Below, one piece after another: positions 23,676 to 36,277 of a stretch of 64,000 nucleotides of DNA. Origin of the DNA: Rhodamnia argentea. Its lineage: Eukaryota > Streptophyta > Magnoliopsida > Myrtales > Myrtaceae. The DNA is taken from contig NC_063153.1 in the NCBI RefSeq assembly GCF_020921035.1, positions 9,052,001-9,116,000 of the forward strand, in the 5' to 3' direction. The translations under genes were made by a program, and so were the position numbers. The notes beneath the pieces were generated by a model that searched no databases, was not told the origin of the DNA, and saw nothing but the letters and a program-made list of their open reading frames with translations. Position 1 is the first letter of the stretch; the number at the start of each line of letters is the position of its first letter.

Positions 23676-24283
23676 GATTTGTATCATGCTTCTAATGGCT
23701 CATGTTTGATGTGGTCTGGAGGGTAGGTTTTTGCTAGTATTAGGCTAGAATTGGAGGATTTGGGTTTGTATGCTCGCCTCTTTGCATTAGAAAAGATGCT
23801 TAGCATTTTGTCGTGACCCTTGTTCAATAATTCTAGTAATCGCTGTGTTGTGGTCGTGATCATTCTTCTTATCTCTTTTGCCCTACCATCTTTAGTTTCT
23901 TAGATTGCTCCTATACGTATTAATTTTATTTCTCCAGATCAAAAGATAAGCTGCAAGTTGGTTTTGAATTCTATGGCCTTATGTGGACGGATTTGTTCCG
24001 TTTAGCATTCTGTGGATGAGTTTGTTACTTTTATTCCTTCACTTGCTCAGTTTCTAGAGCGGGCTTGCTAGAGGCTCTCCCCGCAAAATAAGCTGTTGTG
24101 CTGAATTGTGATATGGACTCTGAGAGTTGTGGGAGATACCAAGCAATACAACGCTTTGACAGTTCATATGGATGGGGGTATTTTCTCAGAAGAAGTTTAT
24201 CTGGAGTGCTAAGAAGTTCAGTGGAAGGCTATGTATGTGGTGCCTAGGGTCTTAGAACACTTTGAAACGTGTTTACCAACTAT

Positions 24284-24293
<10 letters not shown>

Positions 24294-24322
<29 letters not shown>
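24294..24322 (+). repeat. (GA)n microsatellite
   Basis: A perfect run of GA dinucleotides in the gap between the acidic-protein gene and the convergent TPD1-like gene. Confidence 0.9.
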
Positions 24323-24325
<3 letters not shown>

Positions 24326-24407
24326 ATTTATTCATGTGTAACTATAACACTTGGATATGAAGTGTTTTCATGAAGACTATCCTTCCCTTTTGCCTGCATC
24401 AACTTTC

Positions 24408-24887
24408 TCAGCAACCGGCCGAGACTGACTCGGCTGGCCACAAAAGGAACGGAGGATTCCAAGCATAAGAGAAGCTGACCGAGCCATGCGGTGCCAGGGC
24501 TTTTCCACTGTTGAGCAGGCATCTATCCCCTTGCTTTGCGAACATCGAGGGGTCGACTGGCTCAGTGCTCTGAAACCCGGCGCACTTGAGCTTGATGCCG
24601 CTCTGGGCACAGGTGCAGTTGTTGATCACCGTCACCTTCCATTCCGGCTTGTCCTGTACGATCCTCCCGGTCCGGACGTTCCGGCGGTGAATGTGTCCAA
24701 AGAGCATGCGCACAGCCCTGAACTCAAACAAAAACAAAGAATCACTCGGACATGAATCCACGTACTGCAATTGAAGAGCTGAAATCAAACAAAAACAAAG
24801 AATCGCTCAGAAAGTCGAAGGGCAATCTGTACCTTTGGTGATGAAACTGAGAAGAAGAATTGCAAGCGAGGACTTGATGCCTGTCAT
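24408..24887 (-). CDS. TPD1-like secreted cysteine-rich protein
   Basis: TPD1 (TAPETUM DETERMINANT1) and relatives are small secreted ligands; TPD1 itself signals through the EMS1 receptor kinase in anthers. Exon 1 (24833-24887) encodes a signal peptide (MTGIKSSLAILLLSFITK). Exon 2 (24408-24778) encodes the family domain: EWKVTVINNCTCAQSGIKLK, then CAGFQSTEPVDPS, then CLLNSG, then VSFSYAW, ending in SAGC. The joined frame is 142 codons (141 aa). Five cysteines fall in the family domain and one precedes it, as in the six-cysteine family pattern. The acceptor region is duplicated (GATTCTTTGTTTTTGTTTGA occurs at both about 24803 and about 24750 on the minus strand). Only the upstream acceptor keeps the frame with exon 1. 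A paralogue role other than anther signalling is possible. Confidence 0.83.
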
Positions 24888-25120
24888 TATTATCTTCAAC
24901 CTCTGTTTTTTTTCCCCTTCTCTAAATTCCTCTTTCAGTGAGGACCTGTAATGTGAAATTATGGCCTATATTTATGGTGTTTACATTGGTCATGTGCGAT
25001 ATTTCCTTGGGGGTGAGATTGACATCCTGTTATTAATTGACTGTCCGTAATAATTGTGGCTGGAATTATCAAGAATTCTCCTAATACCAGAATGAACCCA
25101 GAAGCACAAGTAACCCCCCC
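24888..25120 (-). promoter_or_regulatory. upstream region of the TPD1-like gene
   Basis: On the minus strand, a TATA-like TATAAATATAGG lies at about 24965-24976, roughly 80 bases before the start codon. A CT-rich leader is not obvious. Confidence 0.4.
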
Positions 25121-25745
25121 TCAGAAATAGTCCCAAACTTTTGAAGGAGGAAACAAGAATTGTAGAATCGTATTCTCAGACCATTTGGAATCAATCCGGA
25201 CTACCCATTCATCCATGTCTTCATGTTCGATCGTTCTTTGTTCGATAAATATACCATTGCGATTGAATTCCGCACGGTCATTGTCTATAGGATCCTTACC
25301 GCTTTTCTTACTGAAGGTTTCCGCAGCTATTATCTTAAACATTCTGCAGAGGTTCTTCAATGGTTTCACCCTCTGTTTCATTGGCAAAATTTAATATCCA
25401 CTACAGCGAAGTACAGAGCTCCAAGCCCCGAAGTCGTACAATAGTTTCTTCAGCAAAGAATGGAAGGTTTACACCTTAAGGCCAGTGGGACAAAGCAATT
25501 GTCCTTACCCAATTGCTAAATTGTACAAATCTTTTGGATGCAACTTCAGAATAATTCATGGAGAAATATCGAGAATCATGGAGGATCTTATGGGAAGAGA
25601 ATCAATTTATTTCGAAGTACGAGTATTTATGGAGAGGAAATGCCATTGGATTTTTCCCACAAATATTATACAACTTGAGATGACATCTATCATGCATGAG
25701 ATGAGCACAAGCGAAATCACACGTAACCAATGGGATTTTTTGTAA
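25121..25745. other. unrecognised open frames, possible gene relict
   Basis: A minus-strand frame of 88 codons (25121-25387) contains FKIIAAETFSKKSGKDP, and a + strand frame of 86 codons (25485-25745) contains GQSNCPYPIAKLYKSFG. Neither has a domain I recognise, and no splice or family context supports either. They may be remnants of an old gene or chance. Confidence 0.25.
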
Positions 25746-28150
25746 GACTCGGGTGATTTCGAAAAATCTTATGTTGAAGACATGTAGCAACCCTGTTATA
25801 GCTCCGATGAGAATCCTAATTTCGACTCAAGTCTTGAACCCATCAATAAGTGAAAGAATCTTTGGGAGTTCACTTGACTACTTTAATAAAGTTAAAGTTG
25901 TAAGTTTTCTTCTATTTTGTCAGCCATACTAGTTGTGAAAAATCTTTGTATTACTCTTAATCTCAAGTTGAGCTAATGTTTGAAAATTTTCCAAAATTCG
26001 ATTATATTCTCTCATGGGTTCTTCTAAACCTTCCCATTTTAGGCCTAGTGACATGTGACAGATCAAATTTTAATTTTGATCCGATAAGATGAGCTTATTT
26101 CAACAAGTGTGCTCTTCACTTCTGACTTTAAGTGGATCATGTAGATTATAAAGTTTTTCAGTGTTCAAAGAGCCTTAAGATGGAGACTAATGTTACTCTT
26201 ACACCATTATCGAATGTCGTTGTGGAAAAAGATAAAGAAAGGTCATCGAAAGCGTGGTAAAAAAAGTTAGAACAAAAAAGAAGTTGACAGTAGAAAGTAA
26301 AGGCGATACAAGTAGCCGCGAAGTGAAAGACTTGACATCTTATTTCCGCAACATCTAAATCAAGCCACGTCCTACAAAGTTGGAGAACATCCGATTCAGC
26401 CGTCGCTGACTTCGAACGTTATATCGTGATGCCGTCTGCACTGCGACTGCAGTGAATCTTACTTGCCCCTGGAGCTGAACATGTCCCTGAAACGAAATCA
26501 ACGAAACCTCAGCATTCGCGTCCCCGGAGAACAAGAACAAGAGGCAACGTTAATCTCTCTTAACCTCCGAAGGCGAGACCAAACATGAAGAAGCTTGAGG
26601 ATGTCTTCAGAAGAAGAGAAACAGTTCTCACTAGAAAAAGAAGATGAACCAGAGAGTTATTCGGCATTGATTAGGGTTTCCTTCTTGATCGCAAATCGTG
26701 CATGGTAGCCACCTCAGCGCATCATAAATGAGTTGTATTCGAGCTCTATTAGTAAAGGATAAGAAGAAGACGTTTCATGAACAATATAATCATCAATTAC
26801 GCACAAAAGAGATGCGGAAAATAAAGAGCAAGGAATATGATAAAAATCTAAAATATTTATCATTTGTGAGTTTACATCAAATATATTTTCGTATGAAAGA
26901 CTTGCACGCTACACTATCATTACCATAAAAGGTAAAGAAATGCTGAATTTCACCACTCACTATCTAGTCATATGGACGTGCATGTGTTTGTCTAAATTTA
27001 TAAAAGGATCATATGATTGTTAGGAGAATTACCTAATCAATCCTAAACTTGTTGGATGGATGCCAATTGATTCCTAAGTTTTTCGATTTTGTCAATATAA
27101 TCTTAAACTTATGTGTGAAATTTCAATGCAGTCCTTCCGATCAATTTTCGCCGGAAATAGATAGCCATGTCATCTCCGGCCATCATACATGGCACACCGC
27201 CATGTCAGCGATTTTCGACGAACAATGATCGGAAACACTACATTGAAATTATGAACCTACGTCTATAGATATTATGTTATAACCGTATTGGATTTTATGT
27301 GTGTAAACAACTACACACTTTACGTGACTCGCGAATGTATGTAAAACGAGTTGAAAAATTGGAAACATTTAGAGATGTACAACATTACGCGCGTTACATC
27401 ACACATACACTTTTATAACCTCGAATAATGACCACCTTGTGATAAATCCAGAAAAAGTCAGAGAAACATACGTTTGAACTAGAAATTACGTAAGCTTATA
27501 TTGGGGTTTTACCAATAGAGATCTTAAGCAAGCATTGCATCATTTTATAGAGATTAGGATTGATCGGATAACATACCGTAATATTTTTAAAACCCACATT
27601 TATTTCCATCAGGCTACACGAATCTAACACAAGGGAGGCGGTGTGGTTGGTTATGTCCATCCTATCGTCTATGAAACGAGTCTATGCAATTTTCTCCCCT
27701 TTCGTCCTTGCTATCTCCATTTGCTCTGGTCCATGTGACGGTCGTGGGTCTCAAAATGTAGCCCCAGTTTGCACTTGGAATATGCAATAACTGCTCTAAG
27801 ATTACCATGTCACTTGTTTTAAAGGCTTTTGGCCCATTAATGATTAGGTCGCTTCTTATTTGGGCTTAATTAAATGTTGGGTCATTGTCTTTTAAGTAGC
27901 ATGAGGCTATAAATGGGCTGGTTCCTCATCTTGCAATGTGCGGTCATCTAGGAATTAGCCCATCAAAATGCAAGATTGACCCCAAAAGTAGGAAACAAGA
28001 GAACTTACCAGCAAGAATTACATACATTTATATTATTTATCCCGCATGCCTTTCAATTGGAACGGTCATACGATGAGATAAGAAAGAAATGATGTAATTA
28101 AAGACAGAAAGGTGGAACTTCACCGTAAACAGAGGAATGTCATACTTTGG
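25746..28150. other. gene-poor spacer
   Basis: No gene is recognised. Short frames at 26355-26540 (minus) and 26728-26928 (plus) show no domain. Degenerate phrase repeats similar to those at 20800-21110 occur at about 27030-27140. Confidence 0.4.
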
Positions 28151-28179
28151 AGGTGGCTACTGCTGCTTTTGATATGAAA

Positions 28180-28400
28180 TTGGGCTCCTGACTCAGCAAC
28201 AACTCTAGCTTTGGATGTTAGAGTAATCAACACCAAAGCCAATCGGTTTCGGGGTTAGGTCAATTCGAAAGCTGAAACCTAGAACTGACCCGCTAGGTCC
28301 CAATCACGGTTTTCGAAAATCGGGGAACCGAATTGATTACACTTGGAATCAATCTAGAGCCGAACCGGCCGGTCTCAAATAGTTGCAGCTCTACTTGAGA
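28180..28400. repeat. GGTTC/CCGGTT-rich low-complexity repeat, copy 1
   Basis: Built of variants of AACCGGTTC, CGGTTTTCG and GGAACCGAA. The same composition returns at 31780-32180. It is a degenerate interspersed repeat with no convincing coding capacity. Confidence 0.5.
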
Positions 28401-31400
28401 ACTGATTTTATTTTCTGAAAATCAGATTATATGCATCGTATGTTAAGTGTACTTCCGTCTGCCGAGTGGAAATGCACGCTAGATTCATACAACATCCTAA
28501 TTTTTTTATCATGTGAATTGTCAAATCGGTTTTGTGTTCTTACCAACTGCCCTGGCAGATTAGACCTCTCGAAAAGATCATAAAATGATACATTTTACAG
28601 GATATTATTCTCTTTGAAGTCACTTTCTCACCACGGAGCTTCAACGTTCCCCCAACTTTCACTCTTTTTACCGTGTTCAAAAGGGCGAGTACTCCATTTC
28701 AGCTGAGCTAAGAAGAGAAGTTGAATTTACCCTCAGAAAGAGTAATTACCCGTTTTCTATTCTGTCATAAGTTTAAATTACCCGTTTACCCGACTAATTT
28801 ATTGTATTGGTGCGACTCATTTACGTGTTTTTAGCCTTTTCAATTGATACTTCTGACTTAAGTGATTCTTCTTACCTCATAACTAAATTAGATGAAATTA
28901 GGGACACGCCAAGTGAAATTCTATATCTCATGATTTCACAAATGTTTGTCTTGACACCAACAAATAATCAACTCTTGTCGGATATCGATCAATAGCAAGC
29001 AAAGTCAATGAGACTAGGATTTGGTCAAAGTAGAAGCCTGATGAACAAAGCATTCGGCAAGTTGTAAGCCCATCGATAGAGGAGGATGTCGATACAACAG
29101 GATGGTGAGACTACCACTACCTGCATTCCTATAAGCTAATAAACCCCTTGTTGTATCTCTGTAAAGGCCATAATCAATAACAACAAAACATAAGTCCTTG
29201 CATAATTGCTTTCATCTGTAATTTTCCAGCGAAATTAACCTTTCAGAACCTTCAAATTCTTGCACCTTTTATCATTTTGGCAACCTTTAAATTACCACTA
29301 TCAGCATTGTTCCTGTCCGTAATAAAAAAAAAAAAAAATCCTCTTTTCCATTACTTTTGTCGATTCCATTCCATTCCTGAGATTTTCACTCTTTGGAGAA
29401 ACGGCTTGATATCAATAGGTAAATCTTTGTCATTATGAGCTGAATACAACTCCATAGGCCTATCCTCTCCTCTGAAAACCTTCAGGAAGAACTCTATCTG
29501 CCCGTCTTCCGATCAGACTTTCCTAGAAGTCCCTTTGCTCGTTCAGCCAATCAAGACGTGTCGAGGTTGACTCAGACGCGTAGGGCCAAGGACGTGAGCT
29601 GCTGTCAAGAGGCTGACTTGGGTATTGCAGAACTGGGAATCCCCCTTCTCTTGTCTGAACCGTCCCCGGATTGGAATTTGTCAACTTTCTCACCTGACTT
29701 GAGAACGGCGGAAAGGCCTAGGGAAGAGCAGATCACGTTATCTCCTCCACAGTTGTCGTATTATTTTATGTTAGCCATTTCCAGTCCCATGCATTCCTTA
29801 CAAGCATGCTTTACGTAAATCAAGGCCTTTACGTTTGTTTTTTTTACTCATTTTGATTCTTTATGTATATCTTTATCTTTTTTTAATTAAGGAGTAATTT
29901 TTTTAATGGTAGTTATGGGGAATAATGGCCTTCCTAGTTCGTGCCAAAGTACCTTCCCAGGAACGCGTTTGACCAGGGAACATCCTAGAAACCCCCGTTC
30001 TTAATTGAATCCATTCTTGAAGGAAGTTTTCTTTTCTTTTTTGCCAGGCCATGGCCACCATTGTTGAAGAAAGCTAAACATGTGCCTTGGCTACTGCAAG
30101 ACCTCATTTGTTTCCTATATTCTCAAAGTCGGTGATAAGATTATCTAGTTGCAGCCGGTGGATTCTCATACATGTTAGATAATGCTCCTATAATACTTGT
30201 TGGGGAAAATTGTCTAAAAAATCATAAACTTATTGCAATTTGTCCAATTCAATAATAAATCTTTCAATTTTGTCAATTGGGTCAAACTATTTAACATTTT
30301 TTCAATTGAGTCTATCCGGTTAATTTTTGCTAGAAATCGCCAACGTGGAACCCAACCGTCCTACGTGTTGATTAACTAGTTGCAGCCAGTGGATTCTCAT
30401 ACATAATATATAATGCCCTTATAATACTTGTTAAGACACTTAAAACATGATTTGTAGATTTAGTTTCCGCTATTTGGAGTTAGTAAATTTCTTTCTTTGG
30501 CCATCAAGTAAGTAACTTATTTCGAAAACGGGTCTATTCTCAATTTCCAAAATGTTTGGATATGCTTGCTAAGGGATCTTAACGAGTGGGCGGGTTTCTT
30601 GTTGACAAGAGCCTTCTCTAATTTGTTTCTTTGGTTCGAGGTTTATTCGTTGACCCATGTTGTTCGAAAGGATAGATATGCACTAGAAGATGATATCTCA
30701 GTTGCGCCTCCAACATGTCCATACCCGACTCACCTAATCCTGATTCTTAATCCAAGTCAAATCAGCACGCTTCAGGAACCATACATAAACGCCCTGTAAC
30801 GATAGGCATCTTGTCTTTCTCGTAACATGCCTTAAATTAACCGGTAATTTCATCCATCTTGCAGCTGTTTATATGCTTCGGAATTCTACCGAAAACTTAT
30901 TTTTTTTTGTTCATCTATATCGTGTGATCCTTTGCATTGAGATGTAAAATGTAAAGCACGCCGTATTTGAAACACTTAGATTTTGAAAACATTTGCACTT
31001 TGACCTCATCAGAGCTCTCAAAAGTTTCGATTTTTTTGCACCCTCCTTTCGATCCCACTATACGCTTCGCTTATCTATATTCGATGAGATGAGATGAGAT
31101 GATCTTCAACTTCTCACATCGAAGCATGTTTAGCTTCGCAATCGGGGGAAAGTACAAGTAGCATGGAGCCGTAACGGTAATTTTTCACGTCGTAATCAGC
31201 GTAAGACATACTCCGAAAGTACGTTTGATCTTATATGTCTTTCCGTGACGTGGACGACGAGGTTGACCCATTTTGCTTGGCTCGAAAGATTAATGAACGG
31301 TTCATGGTGACGTTTCGTTAGGGTTTTACTCATACAGTATGGGGAGACTCATGATATCACAATTGAGATAGTTAGGTTAAGCTTTGACGTGGGTGGGTTT

Positions 31401-31779
31401 CTTTGTTTTTTATGCAACAACTTGATAAATTTCTTCAACGTCATTGAGAATAACAAGTACCAGTTGTTTATTTTCCAGTTGAACCTCTTCTTTTTCATCG
31501 GTGCTAGTGAATTATTCTCAATAAGAGTATTTTTATCCGGATTATTGTCCTGCAGAAAGCAATCATAATTCAGGATCTTAATCAGTGGAGATTCCATCTA
31601 GGGATTCTTGATCTGGAACACGAGGAGGAGAAAACAAATTGATGTCGTTCCTCCTCGATCATCAGAGCTCCTTCTTTTCATCAGTGTTTAGACATGAAAT
31701 ACATCTGGAGCTTTTCCTATTGCTTATGCTGTCTTTTTTTTTTTTTTTTTCATTTTTATTTTGAGGTTGTGATTCAAAG
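28401..31779. other. gene-poor spacer
   Basis: Three short + strand frames (28807-28995, 29558-29818, 30566-30799) and a minus frame at 31349-31597 have no known domains. A duplicated phrase, GTTGCAGCC(G/A)GTGGATTCTC, occurs at about 30150 and 30371, followed in both by similar text, indicating a local repeat of about 220 bp. No RNA gene is seen. Confidence 0.4.
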
Positions 31780-32180
31780 TAAGGATAGGTAAGATGGACC
31801 GACCGAATCAGGAACCGCCTAGATCAGACCAAACTCGCCGGTTCGGTCCCGTTTCGGGGCGCCGTTCGGTTTCATAAAATTGAAACCGGTGGTTTTCGGT
31901 CTGGTTTCGGGTTACGAGATGGAATCGGACCGGCTGAAGATGATCGATTTATTTTTATTTATTTCTTAAATGTGAATCTAGGTTCGCGTTGCTCACCCCC
32001 ACTAACAATTTTTTCAGTTTTATTGGACCATCCGAGAACCAAATCGGTCGGTCCGGTCTGGTCTAGTCTGGTCCGATCCCAAGACCACCCGGTCCGGCTT
32101 CTAGTTCCAAAAACTGAAAACCAGGTTTTCGGTTCCAGGGTGGATCGAACCGAACCGGGGAATCAATCACCGCCCAAGTC
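31780..32180. repeat. GGTTC/CCGGTT-rich low-complexity repeat, copy 2
   Basis: Same word composition as 28180-28400, with GGTCCGGTCTGG-type runs near 32050. The 114-codon frame at 31972-32316 is a by-product of this repeat. Confidence 0.5.
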
Positions 32181-32710
32181 TAAAGACTCTTGGAAAAACA
32201 GACAAGTCAACTCAAGTACCATGACAAGGCAAGTCAACTTAAGTAACGTAATAAAAACGGTTGGTTTACCAGACCAAGCAAGAAAAGAAAGACCCTTTCC
32301 ACTCCAGTTTCCATGAAAAGTCTCTACTTCTTGTTATTTCTCTGGGAAAAAGTCTTAACATTATTGACCACTTTTTCCCCAGTTTTTAATGTCCTTTTAC
32401 CCTCAGATAACGAAAGAACCGCGATTTTTTTTTTTTTTAATAATAAGCTGCATCATGCTTCTATAAGCGTAGAGATCCAATACTTCTTCTTAGGGAAAAC
32501 AATATACTAAAGAGAATTTCACATGGGATACTGCCAAAGGTCAATGGTGGGAAGCTTCTCAATTAGGCCTTCACGTGTTGAGCTTTACCATCTTTGATAC
32601 AATTCAAAAAAGGGCCACAAAAAAAAAATTCCAAAGGTCAATGGAAAAAAAACAAGCACTCCGATAACTTAATTCGTATTAAAGATGAGGTAACGTTGAA
32701 TCACCAAAGA

Positions 32711-32720
32711 AATATTTAAA
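32711..32720 (+). promoter_or_regulatory. TATA-like box before heparanase-like gene A
   Basis: AATATTTAAA lies about 190 bases before the start codon, followed by a CT-rich leader at about 32800-32815. Position and sequence are compatible with a core promoter, but nothing else confirms it. Confidence 0.3.
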
Positions 32721-32905
32721 GGCAGCACATGTAGAGAGCCATTTCTGTGAGTCCCTTGTCCATAGCAGGAGCCCCAAAGAAAGCTTCCAACTTTAATTGA
32801 TTCTCTCTCTCTCTTTGTGACCCCTTAATGTGTTCAGTGACCAAAGAAGAGGAGAGACACAGATTGGTGCAATAGGCATTGGGAGCGATCACATACAGGT
32901 GTTGA

Positions 32906-33179
32906 ATGTCCTGTGGGTGTGGTATGGGGGCTCTGCTTGTTCTTGTGGGTGTGTGCTTCTTGGCCTTCTGGGTGCATCACAGCTCCGTGGCCTCGCAGAC
33001 CACAGGTCTCTCAGGGATTGTTGTGGTTGATGGGAGTGTGTTCATCAATGGGTCGGCTTCCATTGCCAGCGTTGACGACGACTTCATCTGTGCCACCTTG
33101 GATTATGGCCCTTCTGATATTTGTTACCATGGCACTTGCTGGGGCAATGCCACTCTCTTCACTCTGGTCAGGACCCTGT

Positions 33180-33246
<67 letters not shown>

Positions 33247-36200
33247 TGTGCATGTTTGTGTGGAAGTTGCCAGCTGTGACTGATACTGGTATATGGCTCA
33301 TTTCTTGCTGTCTCTTTTGGTTCACTCACTTTCTTTATCTTTGCTCTATATGTAGGATCTCAGCAATCGAATTTTGTTGAATGCAATCAAAGGCAAGAAG
33401 TCATTTCTTTCAAATTTTGACAGGCAACGTGAATGTTTCGTGCCGTCTTGATTTTGTCTGAATTCAATTGAACAGCACTAATGTTTTGCAGCATTTTCGC
33501 CGTTGAAAATCAGAATGGGAGGCACTTTACAAGATAAATTGATATACCATGTTCAAGGAGATGGGGGACCCTGCAAACCCCACTCGATCAATGGTTCAGA
33601 CTTTCTCGGTTTCTCTCAAGGATGCCTGCCCATGTCCAGGTGGGACGAACTTAATGCGTTTTTTAAACGTGCAGGGTAAGAATAAATGTCTCTCTTTCAG
33701 AAATGGAAGCCGGTATGGACAAGATCCTTCATATTGCTGAAGCATAATTTAACTCTTTGTTCACTGATTTAAAGTCTTTCAATTCCGTGAAATGCAGGGC
33801 TGTTGTCACCTTTGGTTTGAATGCCTTATATGGAAGGACAGTGACATCAGATGGTTCTGTCCATGGACCTTGGAATTCAAGCAATGCCGAGATTCTTTTG
33901 CGTTACACCGTGAATAAAGGCTATTCCATCCATGGATGGGAGCTTGGTAAGCATAGTTATGCTTGCTATTGGCTCTCGTAAGGATAAATTATTGCTAGGA
34001 ACTCTAAATAGAAAAGTTCAGGTCAAGAAAAAATATTTTCTTGGGAAGCTTAACCCAGTATCTTGTTCCAACCTTCACAGGGGAATGGCTAATTTTTTCT
34101 TGCTCACGGGTCTTTCTGGAATTAACAAAAGTATAAGTTAGCATTATCCAATATGATCTATGATAGAACTTGGTTAGCTTGTCCTGTCTCATTGATTCTT
34201 GAAAGGCACAAGCAATTGGCCTTGTAGTTGTCTGAGGCATACAAGAATGTCTTTAGTTAAGTACTCTGGAGTCTGTAGTCCAACCGGGGTTCAAATTCTT
34301 CGTACTTAAAAGCTTCTATAGTATGAAAACCAGAAACTTCTGAATCATATTTTATCATAATTCTTATTAACATGTAGTTCATTCCGGAGAAATCTTTCCT
34401 GGAATTTGTATTTCACTGTGTGCCATAAGTGTCAGGGCACATTCATCCGTCTTTACCAATTTAGCTGCTGTATATCATCCCAAGAGTTAAACTCATCAAC
34501 CCCCGACTGAGACAAGACCTAGATGGCAGCCTAACCTAGTACGTCATACTTCTCCAATGATGGAGCAAATTTATGTTCACTTTCGAAAAATTCTTATGAT
34601 GGCAAAAATTGGAGAGTCCGACTTACTCATGCACAAGTTGGACGATGAATCTTTGTATCTGACCTAATATGTTCCTGTCTGTTAGGAAATGAACTTAGTG
34701 GGCAAGGAATTGGAGCAAAAATCTCGGCACAACAATATGCATCCGACATTAAGACCCTCCAGAACCTATTGGATGATATCTATGCAGGTTTTGAAGTCAA
34801 GCCACTAATCCTAGCACCGGGTGGATTCTTTGAAGCCAACTGGTTCCAGGATTTTGTGAGTCACACGACACAAATGCTCCAAGTGGTCACCCACCACGTT
34901 TACAGCCTCGGCGCAGGTACTTCACCATAAGGAAATAGCATCAATTGCTTTCTGTTTAATCTTGGACATTCCACTGCACAATTTTGTGTGATTGAAATGT
35001 CTAACGCATTCTTCAGTGAACATCAGAAGATATAGCGAAGGATCTTAATTGTCTGTTCCGTGTAGGAGCCAATGATAACCTCATTAGTAGGATTCTGGAT
35101 CCATCCTATCTCAACGGTGTGGCTCAGACTTTCAGTACTCTTGAAAGCATCCTCAAGAATTCTGGAACCTCAGCAGTTGCATGGGTTGGAGAAGCAGGTG
35201 GGGCTTATAATAGTGGTCATCACCTCGTCACCGATGCATTTGTGTCTAGTTTTTGGTAAGTTTCGCCCTACAGATTCTCCTTATCCATTTTCCATAGTAC
35301 CATGATTTTCTTGATTCTCATGGGACGAATTTTTCATGATTTTTATTAGCAGCTGATGAGTTTGTTTTTTTTTGGTAAGGTCAGCTGATGAGTTTGTTTA
35401 CACCTGATTTTCCCGGAAAAATTGAATAGGTATTTGGACCAACTTGCAATGGCAGCGACTTACAATACCAAAACATACTGCAGACAGACGTTGATTGGCG
35501 GGGGCTATGGTCTACTCAATTCCAGCACAAATCAACCAAACCCGGACTACTACAGGTCTGTCACGAGTTCAACTTGAAGATTAAGAGAAACCTTTTTTGT
35601 CCTTTTCTTATTTACTAAACGAAAGATGACACTGAAAAAAAATAATGGAGAATGCAGTAAAAACGGGAGAATTCTGCTGAAAATTGATGTGTTGATAGAG
35701 TGCGTTACTGTTATTTCAGTGCTCTTCTTTGGCACCGTTTGATGGGAAACAATGTCCTATTCACTAACTTTACCGGCACAAACAAACTCCGTGCTTACTC
35801 TCATTGTTCAAAGAATTCAGTGAGTACTGTCTATTCTTAAATTTACAGCCATCATATCCTGAACTATGGTCTAACATCTTAAAATGTCACACATGACAGA
35901 CTGGCGTCACGTTGCTGTTGATCAATCTTGATGGAAACACCACAGCACAAGTGCATGTTTCCACTGAAGACATAGCAGGAAATGGGACATTAATTTTGCA
36001 ACCACAAATCCGCTCCCGTAAAAGTAAATTTTCCAGCATTTCAAAGGGGTCGATATTCGATGCAAACATTAGAGAAGAGTACCATTTGACAGCGAAAGAC
36101 AGAGACTTGGGCAGCCAAATCACCCTTCTCAACGGGAAAATTCTTAGCGTTGATTCTTCTGGGAACATTCCTGCCCTCAATCCTATAAAAGTGAGCATGT

Positions 36201-36277
36201 CAGATCCCATTCTGGTGGCTTCATTCTCTGTTGTATTTGCTCGGTTTCCAAGGATGAATGTCACAGCTTGCAGATAG
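32906..36277 (+). CDS. GUS3: heparanase-like protein 3 type, GH79, gene A
   Basis: GH79 plant heparanase-like proteins are beta-glucuronidases acting on cell-wall or secreted glycans such as arabinogalactan. Nine exons: 32906-33166, 33356-33392, 33492-33675, 33798-33946, 34686-34916, 35066-35255, 35430-35555, 35720-35819, 35900-36277. They give 551 aa in one frame. A hydrophobic N-terminal signal (GALLVLVGVCFLAFWVHH) is followed by the GH79 domain. Acid/base Glu is in GNELSG (about residue 213) and nucleophile Glu in WVGEAGGAYNSG (about 332). YLDQLAMAA and YCRQTLIGG are conserved. The usual CATLDWWP near residue 60 reads CATLDYGP, and the next cysteine loop is one residue short. Intron 2 starts with GC, not GT (AAAG|GCAAGA). 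Gene B downstream is a tandem paralogue. Wording matches Arabidopsis heparanase-like protein 3 most closely. Confidence 0.93.
33184..33242 (+). repeat. (TG)n(AG)n compound microsatellite in intron 1 of gene A
   Basis: A TG run followed directly by an AG run starts 18 bases after the splice donor. It creates spurious long open frames on both strands. Confidence 0.95.

Noticed and set aside
23303..23687. Serine-rich and hydrophobic frames opposite the acidic exon
   Set aside because: They are products of reading the GAT/GAG-rich acidic coding repeat in other frames.
31972..32316. 114-codon + strand frame
   Set aside because: It lies in a GGTTC/CCGGTT-type interspersed repeat that recurs at 28180-28400.
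33011..33325. Ser-Leu and His-Thr-rich minus-strand frame
   Set aside because: It is translation of the (TG)n(AG)n microsatellite and the antisense of exon 1 of gene A.
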